This document shows positions 1 through 6,927 of a stretch of DNA of 37,724 bases, piece by piece. The position numbers and the translations under genes were made by a program. The notes beneath the pieces were generated by a model, which was not told where the DNA came from, searched no databases, and saw only the letters and a program-made list of their open reading frames with translations. The DNA is from Desulfurococcales archaeon (GTDB lineage Archaea; Thermoproteota; Thermoprotei_A; Sulfolobales; NBVN01): the NCBI GenBank assembly GCA_015521295.1, contig WAOL01000008.1, positions 1-37,724 of the forward strand, written 5' to 3'. How positions within the stretch are numbered: the first letter of the stretch is position 1; each line of letters starts with the position of its first letter.

Positions 1-723
1 CCCCCGGCACTGGTCGTGATAGGGAGCCATGACTACCTCATGGAAACCCTAACCTACTCAGCGGTTGGTGAGGGAGGCGAAGCGAAAGTGCTTCGGGCCG
101 GGTCGATGGGGGGAATACTAGCCGTAGGGAGAGGTGAAGCCGACCTCGGGGGCACACACATACTCGACGCTGAGAGTGGAGAATACAATGCACCAGTGAT
201 CAGGAAATTAGGTCTCGAGAGTAAGGTACGGTTAATTCGCGGGTGGGGAAGAGAAATAGGGCTGGTCGTAGCTAAGGGCAACCCCAAGCGAATCAAGGGA
301 TTCGAGGATCTACTAAGGGACGATGTACTCTTCATAAACAGGAATAAGGGATCAGGAACGAGGACGTTAATTGATATTAAGCTGAAGGAGATCGCATCAA
401 AAAAAGGACTAAGCTTCAGCGAGCTAAGGAAGAGAATCCGGGGCTACTGGAATGAGGTGAGGACGCACACCGCGGTTGCTGCCGCAGTCGCTCAAGGACG
501 AGCAGACGTTGGCGTAGCGATAAGATGGGCAGCCGACCTATACAAGTTAGACTTTATTAAGATAGGCGAGGAAATCTACGACATCATAATTCATAAAGAG
601 AGCCTAGGCAAACCCACCGTCAAAAGGATAATTCACATGCTACGTGATGAGGGCATCGATAACTACTTGAAGTTATTCACAGGATACAGGAGGCTGAAGA
701 ACACGGGAGAGTTCCTAATCTAG
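1..723 (+). CDS. MoeA-type molybdopterin biosynthesis protein fused to PBP-like domain, C-terminal part (5' truncated by window)
   Basis: The frame is open from base 1, so the listed GTG at 16 is probably internal and the gene begins upstream of the window. The visible 240 residues look like a periplasmic-binding-protein-like domain, with SHDYLMETL, RAGSMGGILAV, ADLGGTHILD and NRNKGSGTRTL. In archaea this domain is commonly found at the C-terminus of MoeA (molybdenum insertion into molybdopterin) and probably senses or binds molybdate or tungstate. There is no signal peptide or lipobox in view, which fits a cytoplasmic fusion. The MoeA catalytic part is not visible, so a stand-alone PBP-like protein is possible. 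Confidence is good for the domain and moderate for the fusion. Confidence 0.7.
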   Translation, partial: PPALVVIGSHDYLMETLTYSAVGEGGEAKVLRAGSMGGILAVGRGEADLGGTHILDAESGEYNAPVIRKLGLESKVRLIRGWGREIGLVVAKGNPKRIKGFEDLLRDDVLFINRNKGSGTRTLIDIKLKEIASKKGLSFSELRKRIRGYWNEVRTHTAVAAAVAQGRADVGVAIRWAADLYKLDFIKIGEEIYDIIIHKESLGKPTVKRIIHMLRDEGIDNYLKLFTGYRRLKNTGEFLI

Positions 724-790
724 GTTTTTAGCCTGATCTTCCCCTAGTAGAGGTTTCACTTTTTATCATTTGAGAACCATGTACTAAAGC

Positions 791-798
791 TTATTAAA
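791..798 (+). promoter_or_regulatory. TATA box of tRNA-Ala
   Basis: TTATTAAA is centred about 29 nt before the mature 5' end of tRNA-Ala, in an A/T-rich stretch following the stop of the preceding gene. The spacing suits an archaeal TATA box with a short leader to be removed by RNase P. Confidence 0.5.
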
Positions 799-823
799 CT
801 ACTCAATACCAACATCACACGGT

Positions 824-899
824 GGGCCGGTAGCTCAGCTGGAAGAGCGCCGCCCTCGCACGGCGGAGGCCCCGGGTTCAAGTCCCGGCCGGTCCACCA
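824..899 (+). tRNA. tRNA-Ala (anticodon CGC), CCA encoded, no intron
   Basis: The sequence folds as a full cloverleaf. Acceptor GGGCCGG pairs with CCGGTCC, including the G3:U70 wobble pair that identifies alanine tRNAs. The D arm is GCTC/GAGC, the anticodon stem CCGCC/GGCGG with loop CTCGCAC (anticodon CGC at 857-859), and the T arm CCGGG-TTCAAGT-CCCGG. The discriminator is A, and the 3' CCA is present in the DNA. It reads GCG codons. There is no intron in the anticodon loop. Confidence 0.97.
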
Positions 900-990
900 T
901 ACCGGCCCCTTAATTCTGTTCATGAATCAAGCAGGTAGGTCCAGAAGAATTTATTGATTGATCGAGATACTTGATTATGGGAAGGTTACG

Positions 991-2163
991 TTAACGTGGC
1001 TCTATGTCCGGCGCTTCCCGCAGTTGCTTTAGCACGTAATCACGGATTTCCTGTGGGCTGGGTAGTTCCCTTACTAGGCGACCGTTATCGAGCCACTTAA
1101 TCATGAGGTCTTCGTGGCATCTTTCTGGCTGCGTTCCGAACCTAACTACTTCGTAGTCTAGGGTGCCACACCTGAACACCTTCTTAGCGCCAGGATCCTT
1201 CCCTCTTTTGCTGTAGGGTATCCATTCACCGTTACGTTCGATTTCAACTATGTCCATGCTCATGTCCACTGATGGTGGATACGTTATTGCGGTACCCACG
1301 CCAAAAGCGTCCGCAACATCGCGTAGCTCGGCTATCGCCTTCTCCCCCACACCGCCGCTGACAACTATCTTTACCTTCCCTTCCTTCCCCATTAGCTTCA
1401 GGGTCCATAATATCTCCTTGATTATTGCCTTCATGTTGCCGCGCCTGCTTCTAGGCGTGTCCAGTCGTATTCCGTAGAGCTTGTCCCCTAACGCCTCAAC
1501 CGCCTTGACCGCGGCAAACCGCTCGTCGTTGAACGTGTCTATTAGTGCTATCCTCGGCACACTCTTATCGAGTACCTCATCGTACGCTTTCCAAGCCTCG
1601 ACCTCATCCCCGAAGACGAGTATTAGGGCGTGCGGCATAGTCCCGGAAGGCTTAACCCCTATTGTTTCCTCGTTGAAGGCTCCTGAGACACCATCTAACC
1701 CGCCTATATACGCAGCCCTATCGAGCATAGGGGCTATCGCTGGGTGCGCGCCTCGCAGCCCGAAGTACAGTATCACTTTATCCATCGCTAGCTTCTTGAA
1801 CCTAGCCGCCCTAGACGTGACTGATGTGTAGTGGCGGAGTATCCCAAGCAATGGTGTCTCGTACTCACATATATCATAGTACCTACCCTCGATGACCATC
1901 ACAGGAAAGTTGTCCTTAATTAAGGTTCCCTCAGGGAGAGAGTAGACGTTGAGTGGCTTACCCTCAAGTAGCTTCAGCGCTTCCTCTAGACCAGCGTACA
2001 CGGCCCAAGAGTACTTTTCTGGGAGTGAGCCTGTGTGGATCTCCATCCTAACTCTTACATCCTCAAGGTGTTTGGCAGCAATGATCTTCTTTGTCCTGAT
2101 AAAGTATATGTCGGTGATCTTGCCCGACAGTATGTCCTCTTCAGAAGCTATGTAAAACCTCAA
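991..2163 (-). CDS. pncB: nicotinate phosphoribosyltransferase
   Basis: The 390-aa protein matches the archaeal nicotinate phosphoribosyltransferase type. This enzyme joins nicotinate to PRPP to give nicotinate mononucleotide in NAD salvage. Visible family signatures are the N-terminal YSLPEGTLI segment, [20 protein letters not shown], and a phosphate-binding barrel end with [11 protein letters not shown] and [10 protein letters not shown]. Length is normal for archaeal members. The start is a TTG, supported by GGTG six bases upstream and an AT-rich TATA-like stretch around 2190-2200. It stands alone, transcribed towards the tRNA-Ala gene. Confidence in the family is high. Confidence 0.9.
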   Translation of the reverse strand: MRFYIASEEDILSGKITDIYFIRTKKIIAAKHLEDVRVRMEIHTGSLPEKYSWAVYAGLEEALKLLEGKPLNVYSLPEGTLIKDNFPVMVIEGRYYDICEYETPLLGILRHYTSVTSRAARFKKLAMDKVILYFGLRGAHPAIAPMLDRAAYIGGLDGVSGAFNEETIGVKPSGTMPHALILVFGDEVEAWKAYDEVLDKSVPRIALIDTFNDERFAAVKAVEALGDKLYGIRLDTPRSRRGNMKAIIKEILWTLKLMGKEGKVKIVVSGGVGEKAIAELRDVADAFGVGTAITYPPSVDMSMDIVEIERNGEWIPYSKRGKDPGAKKVFRCGTLDYEVVRFGTQPERCHEDLMIKWLDNGRLVRELPSPQEIRDYVLKQLREAPDIEPR

Positions 2164-2221
2164 CTACTACACCGTTCTTAGTTAATGCGGGTGTATTATT
2201 AGGTTTTGGGGACTCAAACAT

Positions 2222-2614
2222 TCATTTCCGTGCTTTACGAATCCATTCCTCGAGTAGGCGGCGATCCTCCTCAGATATGAGGCCGAAGGTTTCTAGGTCG
2301 TCAAGTCGTTCCTCGAACTCTTGGTTGGGTATTAGTTGGGCGGACTCCTCCGTTAGCTCGAGGACGTACTGGTCAAGGAACACGAACTCGCCGTAACGTC
2401 CATCCCGGAATACTATAGACACTGAGGGAGGGTTAACCCTGTCCAGTGCCGCCCTTATAAGGCATAGGTCACACCCGCTGTAAATGACGCCCTCAACTAT
2501 GCTCACTGAGGGTGGCTTACCTTCCGTGCAGACATCGCTGCATTCCTCCATTAGGTTCGCGAGGTTCGAGAACATGAATTGCTCTAGCTCTTGAAGCTTC
2601 AGCTCACTCACCAA
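2222..2614 (-). CDS. conserved hypothetical small Cys protein with internal repeat
   Basis: A 130-aa acidic, soluble protein that I do not recognise. It carries the heptapeptide PPSVSIV twice, at about residues 34-40 and 62-68, and four cysteines (25, 29, 48, 51) in CSDVC and CDLC pairs that could bind a metal. The C-terminal third is Glu/Leu-rich and helical. The start is TTG (2614) or the next codon GTG (2611). TTTAAA about 25 nt upstream on the minus strand suggests a leaderless message. It lies between a radical SAM gene and pncB, all on the same strand. Function unknown. Confidence 0.65.
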   Translation of the reverse strand: MVSELKLQELEQFMFSNLANLMEECSDVCTEGKPPSVSIVEGVIYSGCDLCLIRAALDRVNPPSVSIVFRDGRYGEFVFLDQYVLELTEESAQLIPNQEFEERLDDLETFGLISEEDRRLLEEWIRKARK

Positions 2615-2644
2615 GTCAAGAGGTTACCACTGCCTTTAAAGCCC

Positions 2645-3442
2645 TCACACCATTTCATCAGGTATTTTTTCCGGGTTTACGAACCTCTTGGGTTTCAGGC
2701 CGCTCCTCCTTAGGATCTCCTTAACGTGCGGGTACATGAAGATCACCTCCCAGTCCACGTGGGCTAACCTCTCGTCAATCTCGGTTAACCTCAGGACGAA
2801 GCGGGCTATGTCTTCATCATTACTGAAGGATATCATTGCGGCAGCAATAACTTCTTCACCAGGTTCCATGCCCTCGCTTACGAGGTTCTTCAGTGCTTGG
2901 AATTGAAGCTCGAAGAACTCTGGTCTAGCGCCCGTTAACCTAGCAAATTCTTGGGAGGTGACGCCCTTGAACGATACCCTAACGAACACGTTACCGAGTT
3001 CAGCTAGGTCTCTGGCGTAGCTCCTGTCGTTACCTATTAGGATCCCGTTAGTCTCGAGTATGAAGATCATGCCGGCTCGCTTAGCAAGTTCCGCGACCTC
3101 GAGCACGTGGTCACGGGTTAGGGTAGGTTCACCGCCGCTTAGCCTTACGAGCCTGTATCCACGCTTACTCGCTATCTTGTAGAGCCTCCTCCAAGACTCC
3201 TTAGGGCTTAGGAGTTCTCCGCGCATGTAGTCGTCGCGAAAATACCAGGCCCAGCAGAACCCGCACCTTAGGTTACAGCCTATGACGTCCCCCGTCGCTA
3301 TGCCTCCGTACCATCTCCCGCCCCTGAACCTGAAGTATCTTCGGTACTCCTCACCGTTAATGATTTCAGAGACCTTAGGACGAACAATCGATGCCAGCGC
3401 TACTGGGTCATACCCTTTCCCCAGCAAGCCCTCACCGCCCAT
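2645..3442 (-). CDS. radical SAM protein
   Basis: A 265-aa protein with the radical SAM iron-sulfur motif CNLRCGFC (Cys56, 60, 63), which binds a [4Fe-4S] cluster and S-adenosylmethionine. It is followed by an SGGEPTL motif and the strand motif ILETNG, both typical of the partial TIM barrel. I chose the ATG at 3442 over the tracked TTG at 3466, because GGAGG lies about 10 nt before the ATG and the start then overlaps the upstream stop by only 11 nt. That overlap implies translational coupling to the UPF0282 hydrolase. No additional C-terminal cluster motif is visible. The substrate is unknown. Confidence 0.85.
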   Translation of the reverse strand: MGGEGLLGKGYDPVALASIVRPKVSEIINGEEYRRYFRFRGGRWYGGIATGDVIGCNLRCGFCWAWYFRDDYMRGELLSPKESWRRLYKIASKRGYRLVRLSGGEPTLTRDHVLEVAELAKRAGMIFILETNGILIGNDRSYARDLAELGNVFVRVSFKGVTSQEFARLTGARPEFFELQFQALKNLVSEGMEPGEEVIAAAMISFSNDEDIARFVLRLTEIDERLAHVDWEVIFMYPHVKEILRRSGLKPKRFVNPEKIPDEMV

Positions 3443-4310
3443 AGAGTTCGCGCCTCCTAGCCTCAAGTAATAAGGGTTCCCGACCCTCGAACTCGGCCGC
3501 CGTCATAATACGTGCCTTACCCGGTGTGCCGCGCATTACGTCGCCAAAGAAATCCCTATAGTTAAGATCCCTCAGTAGGTGGTGGTCAAGCACTATTACA
3601 GGTTCTGTATTGAGGGAGGCTACTACTCGTAAGTTGCTTAAGGCTTTCCTCAGTTCCTCAATGCCGAACTTATAACCTAGGAGGTAGGTGGGCGGCCCAT
3701 CCACTATAATTACGTCGGGTGCTGATCTCACGATGAATTCCAGGGACTCCTTGAGTATCGGGCCCTCCACATCCGATGTGAAAAGAAGTTTGCGGTTACC
3801 ATCATCAATCAGCACCTGAACTACGTACCCTAACTTAGGTGTACCCCCATGCGGGCAGGGAGCCGAGAACCGTAATCTAGTCCTGCCAAACACATACTCA
3901 GCGCCGTCTGCGACCCTGAGCTCACGCACCCTTTCCCGTACTAGCTTAAGGAACTTCGATGAACGTATCCTCTGAGACACGTTGATGTTGTTCTTAGGGT
4001 CCTTCACAATAACGACCTTACCGTTATAGATGTCTAGAGAGACATGCCTGCCGGGATCGTGATGATCATAATGATAGTGGGTAACGACTATCACATCGGC
4101 TTCGCTTGCTAGCTTCTCAATATCCTTAGCCACCTCCTCAAGCCTCCTCCACTCAAGTTCGTGTGGCGGTAACGAGTACCTTCGAGGCGCCAGCGAGACA
4201 GCCGGGTCTATGAATATCGTGACGTCAGGTGTCTCAACAAACGTCGCCATAGACCTAACCCCTAAGCTATCGAACCCCACCAACCGTACACGCGTGTCCA
4301 TCACCCTCAC
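3432..4310 (-). CDS. UPF0282 family metallo-beta-lactamase-fold hydrolase
   Basis: A 292-aa metallo-beta-lactamase-fold protein. The metal site THYHYDHHD (His78, His80, Asp82, His83), the later SAPCPHGG and FTSDVEGP segments, and DHHLLRD match the archaeal UPF0282 family, which has no assigned reaction. The N-terminus SLGVRSMATFVETPDV is typical of that family. The start is GTG (4310) or ATG (4301). The 3' end overlaps the radical SAM gene, so the two products are probably made together. A TATA-like GTTTAAGC at about 4343-4350 could drive the pair. Confidence in the family is high; function unknown. Confidence 0.85.
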   Translation of the reverse strand: MRVMDTRVRLVGFDSLGVRSMATFVETPDVTIFIDPAVSLAPRRYSLPPHELEWRRLEEVAKDIEKLASEADVIVVTHYHYDHHDPGRHVSLDIYNGKVVIVKDPKNNINVSQRIRSSKFLKLVRERVRELRVADGAEYVFGRTRLRFSAPCPHGGTPKLGYVVQVLIDDGNRKLLFTSDVEGPILKESLEFIVRSAPDVIIVDGPPTYLLGYKFGIEELRKALSNLRVVASLNTEPVIVLDHHLLRDLNYRDFFGDVMRGTPGKARIMTAAEFEGREPLLLEARRRELYGR

Positions 4311-4458
4311 TGGGCGCTGACTAAGTTAAGGTGCGTTGGAAGGCTTAAACACTTGCTGATGGAATCCAAGGTAGTGGAGTCAGTCCAGGTAACGCGACGA
4401 GTTAAAATAATGGTTAAGTCGATACCCCAGAGCACGCTAGCTCTGCTAAGGCGTTCGG

Positions 4459-4463
4459 AAAAA
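4459..4463 (-). terminator. U-run terminator after P1/L12
   Basis: On the minus strand a run of five T occurs about 27 nt after the stop of the P1/L12 gene. There is no stable hairpin, as is usual for archaeal U-rich terminators. The remaining sequence between 4311 and 4489 shows no gene. Confidence 0.35.
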
Positions 4464-4489
4464 CTCTCGTGCGACTCTCTATTTTTCTG

Positions 4490-4813
4490 TTAGCCGAATA
4501 GTGATGATATGCCTTCAGCGATTTCCTCTTCGCTAACTTCCTTCTCTTCTTCCTCCTCTTCCTCCTCCTTCTTCTCCTCGGCAGGCGCGCCAGCAGCCGC
4601 TGGTGCCGCGGGCGCCGCTGCCGGTACTACGGGCGCCGCGGTTGCCTGCTTAATCACTTCCTCGATATTTATTTCTTTGAGGGCTGCTACTAGCATCTTA
4701 ACCCTGTTCTCGTCCACCTGTATTCCAGCTGCCTCCAACACCTTCTTAATGTTCTCCTCAGTTATCTCCTTTCCCGCTGAGTGAAGTAGTAGGGACGCGT
4801 ACACGTACTCCAT
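4490..4813 (-). CDS. rpl12: ribosomal stalk protein P1/L12
   Basis: A 107-aa archaeal P1 (L12) stalk protein. It has the helical N-terminal dimerisation region [11 protein letters not shown] and an Ala/Pro-rich hinge. The highly charged Glu/Lys stretch is followed by a C-terminal SSLFG tail that contacts translational GTPases. The ATG at 4813 is the family start; the tracked GTG four codons earlier is less likely, because GGTGGTGAAGCGG just before the ATG serves as ribosome-binding site. The gene is monocistronic here, whereas in many archaea it follows L1 and L10. Confidence is very high. Confidence 0.96.
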   Translation of the reverse strand: MEYVYASLLLHSAGKEITEENIKKVLEAAGIQVDENRVKMLVAALKEINIEEVIKQATAAPVVPAAAPAAPAAAGAPAEEKKEEEEEEEEKEVSEEEIAEGISSLFG

Positions 4814-4911
4814 CCGCTTCACCACCGATATGTTGGGGGTGCGGCATTTTTAAGCTTAGCTAATCAGGGTAAAACCTAGAGAAACCTACTAAGTGGTTAA
4901 AGTTAAGGAGG

Positions 4912-6321
4912 TTAATCGCTTACATCGTTTAACTCACTTAGGCGGCGCTTGACCTCCTCCCTCATGCGTGTGTAATTAATTACGGCAGCAATCGTTGACG
5001 CAGCTCTCTCGGGCATTGGATACGTCGGTATCTTAGCACTGTTCAGCTTAGTTACTGCCCAGTAGCACTCCTCACCACCAATAAGCGTCAGGACAAGCGG
5101 CTTTGGTAGCCCGCCCATCGCCTTCACTCTCCTGATGAGCATACTCGCTATGACCATTGGATCCGTAACCGCAGTCTGGCAGTAAATACCCATTACAGCA
5201 CCGACCTCAGGGTTGTTGAGCGCCTCCATTATGGCGTCTACGAAGCCCTCGTTGCTGATCATTCCAGTAACGTCTATAGGATTGCCTAAGGATGCAAAGC
5301 CCGGCAACTTTGGCTTGAGCGCGTCCACCAAGCTCTTGGGCGGCGGCTCTAGCTTAACGCCGTTCTCCGATAGGGTATCGGTTGAGAGTACTCCCGCACC
5401 TCCGCCGTTCGTTACTAGGACTAGCTTACCTCCCTTGTACTCCGGCAGGTAGGAGAATGCCCTAGCCCAGTCGAAGGCTTCCTCCACGTTCCTCGCCTGG
5501 AGTATGCCTGTTTGTCTGAAGAGCGTTGAGTAAATCACCACGTTACCAGCAAGCGAGCCCGTGTGGGACGCGACAGCCTTGGCTCCAGCCTCTGTTCTGC
5601 CTGCCTTGACGACTATTATTGGCTTCTTCAGCGTGACTTTCTGAGCTACCTTCAGGAACCTCTTACCGTCAGTTACGCCCTCTAAGTAAATCAATATCAC
5701 CTTCGTGCTGGGGTCATCCGCTAAGTACTCGAGAAGGTCGGCGTCGTCTATGTCTGCCTTATTACCTATGCTAATTATTGCTGAGACACCGATCCTCTCA
5801 ACTATGGTCATACCCATTAGGGCTATTCCTAGGGCGCCTGACTGCGTTATGAAGGCCACCGAGCCGGGTATCACGTCGGTTGGACCGAAGGACGCGTTGA
5901 GCCTCGCTGGCGTGTAAATCATGCCGAAGATGTTGGGGCCTAGCACCCTTATGCCCTGTTTCCTCGCTCTCCTAACGAGTTCCTCCTCTAAGTCAGCCCT
6001 CCCAATCTCTTTGAAGCCAGAGGTTATTACAACAGCAACTTTCGCATTCTTTTTCCCTGCCTCATCAATCACGTCGAGCACATACTGAGCCGGTACGGAG
6101 ACCACGACCATGTCAATATCCTCTGGAACTGCTGATAGGCTTGGGTATGCTTTAAGCCCCAATATTTCTTTAGCCTTAGGGTTTACCGGGTATACCTTCC
6201 CCTTAAAGCCGTACTCGATAATGTTGCGCAGTATCTCGAAGCCTATCTTACCTGGCTTCCTTGAAGCCCCAACGACTGCTATCGACCGAGGCTTGAATAA
6301 AGCCTCTAGCTTCGGATCCAT
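4912..6321 (-). CDS. acdA: ADP-forming acetyl-CoA synthetase, alpha subunit (CoA-binding)
   Basis: A 469-aa protein of the acyl-CoA synthetase (NDP-forming) family, alpha type. It has an N-terminal CoA-binding Rossmann domain (AVVGASRKPGKIG), a succinyl-CoA ligase-like domain (FITQSGALG), and ASHTGSLAG near residue 252. The His of that last motif is the expected phosphorylated catalytic residue. The enzyme converts acetyl-CoA (or another acyl-CoA) plus ADP and phosphate to acid, CoA and ATP. The ATP-grasp beta subunit is not in this window, so it must be elsewhere or absent. A TATA-like TTTTAAAT lies about 36 nt before the ATG. The acyl substrate cannot be read from sequence. Confidence 0.88.
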   Translation of the reverse strand: MDPKLEALFKPRSIAVVGASRKPGKIGFEILRNIIEYGFKGKVYPVNPKAKEILGLKAYPSLSAVPEDIDMVVVSVPAQYVLDVIDEAGKKNAKVAVVITSGFKEIGRADLEEELVRRARKQGIRVLGPNIFGMIYTPARLNASFGPTDVIPGSVAFITQSGALGIALMGMTIVERIGVSAIISIGNKADIDDADLLEYLADDPSTKVILIYLEGVTDGKRFLKVAQKVTLKKPIIVVKAGRTEAGAKAVASHTGSLAGNVVIYSTLFRQTGILQARNVEEAFDWARAFSYLPEYKGGKLVLVTNGGGAGVLSTDTLSENGVKLEPPPKSLVDALKPKLPGFASLGNPIDVTGMISNEGFVDAIMEALNNPEVGAVMGIYCQTAVTDPMVIASMLIRRVKAMGGLPKPLVLTLIGGEECYWAVTKLNSAKIPTYPMPERAASTIAAVINYTRMREEVKRRLSELNDVSD

Positions 6322-6377
6322 AACGATTCCCCGAGCCTTATAGGGGGTCGAGATTTAAAAGATAGTGTTAAAGAGGT

Positions 6378-6395
6378 GTTAGACCTTTGTCTAAC
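6378..6395. repeat. inverted repeat in acdA upstream region
   Basis: GTTAGAC-CTTT-GTCTAAC is a perfect 7-bp inverted repeat with a 4-nt spacer. It lies upstream of the acdA TATA-like element, between acdA and the divergently transcribed small membrane protein. It may be an operator or a chance hairpin. Confidence 0.35.
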
Positions 6396-6468
6396 CGTGA
6401 ATATGCCCTAACATAGTTTCCTAAGCTCTATTTTATTAAGGATAAACCATACCAACCATGTAGCGTAG

Positions 6469-6927
6469 GTGCTGGGCGTGCTGAGGGAAGTGCTTGCGGT
6501 GATGATGGCGTTGTCTCTCGTAGTTTACGTGCCTGTGTACGAGTACGGTATTTACGTGACGATAGGAAGTTACACGCTCTTCTGCGACGTGCTAGTAACT
6601 AGTGAGGGGAGAATTGCTGAGTCGGCATGCTACCTCACAAGGAGTGCTGGTGTGAGCTATGTTAACCCACACCTCCTCCGGATCCCCGGGACGAGCGTGA
6701 CGCTCGCTGAAGTGATTTCAGCCGCTATTCAACCAGGTCGGGAGAAGGGTGAGGTAAATGTCCATGTGGGTAGGTATACGTTCAATGTTAAGTACGTCTT
6801 AGTGGCCTCTGAAAACGTGGGTGTATTGACTGCGGAGGGCGTCTCACTCCTCGCCGCCATAGTTGTTATTGTTGTTGTCGGTGCTGCCTACACCCTCCTC
6901 TTCAGGAGGAAGTACTCTGTCTGGTGA
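6469..6927 (+). CDS. small membrane protein of unknown function
   Basis: A 152-aa protein with an N-terminal hydrophobic segment (about residues 5-25, signal anchor or signal peptide). A middle region rich in beta-strand-like segments has two cysteines. A C-terminal membrane helix (about 122-145) is followed by RRK, which suggests the C-terminus stays in the cytoplasm and the middle faces outward. The start is a GTG, with TTTTATTA about 34 nt upstream as a likely TATA box. Its last 84 nt overlap the 3' end of tmcA on the other strand. The well-formed TM plus basic residues inside the overlap argue that the ORF is real. No homologous family recognised. Confidence 0.6.
   Translation: MLGVLREVLAVMMALSLVVYVPVYEYGIYVTIGSYTLFCDVLVTSEGRIAESACYLTRSAGVSYVNPHLLRIPGTSVTLAEVISAAIQPGREKGEVNVHVGRYTFNVKYVLVASENVGVLTAEGVSLLAAIVVIVVVGAAYTLLFRRKYSVW

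Noticed and set aside
4430-4465. AGAGC...GCTCT hairpin after P1/L12 as intrinsic terminator
   Set aside because: Stem only 5 bp and on the wrong side of the U-run for bacterial-type termination.
4497-4540. GTGATGA on the plus strand resembling a C box of a C/D sRNA
   Set aside because: It is the antisense of the P1/L12 C-terminus and no D box (CTGA) follows at a proper distance.
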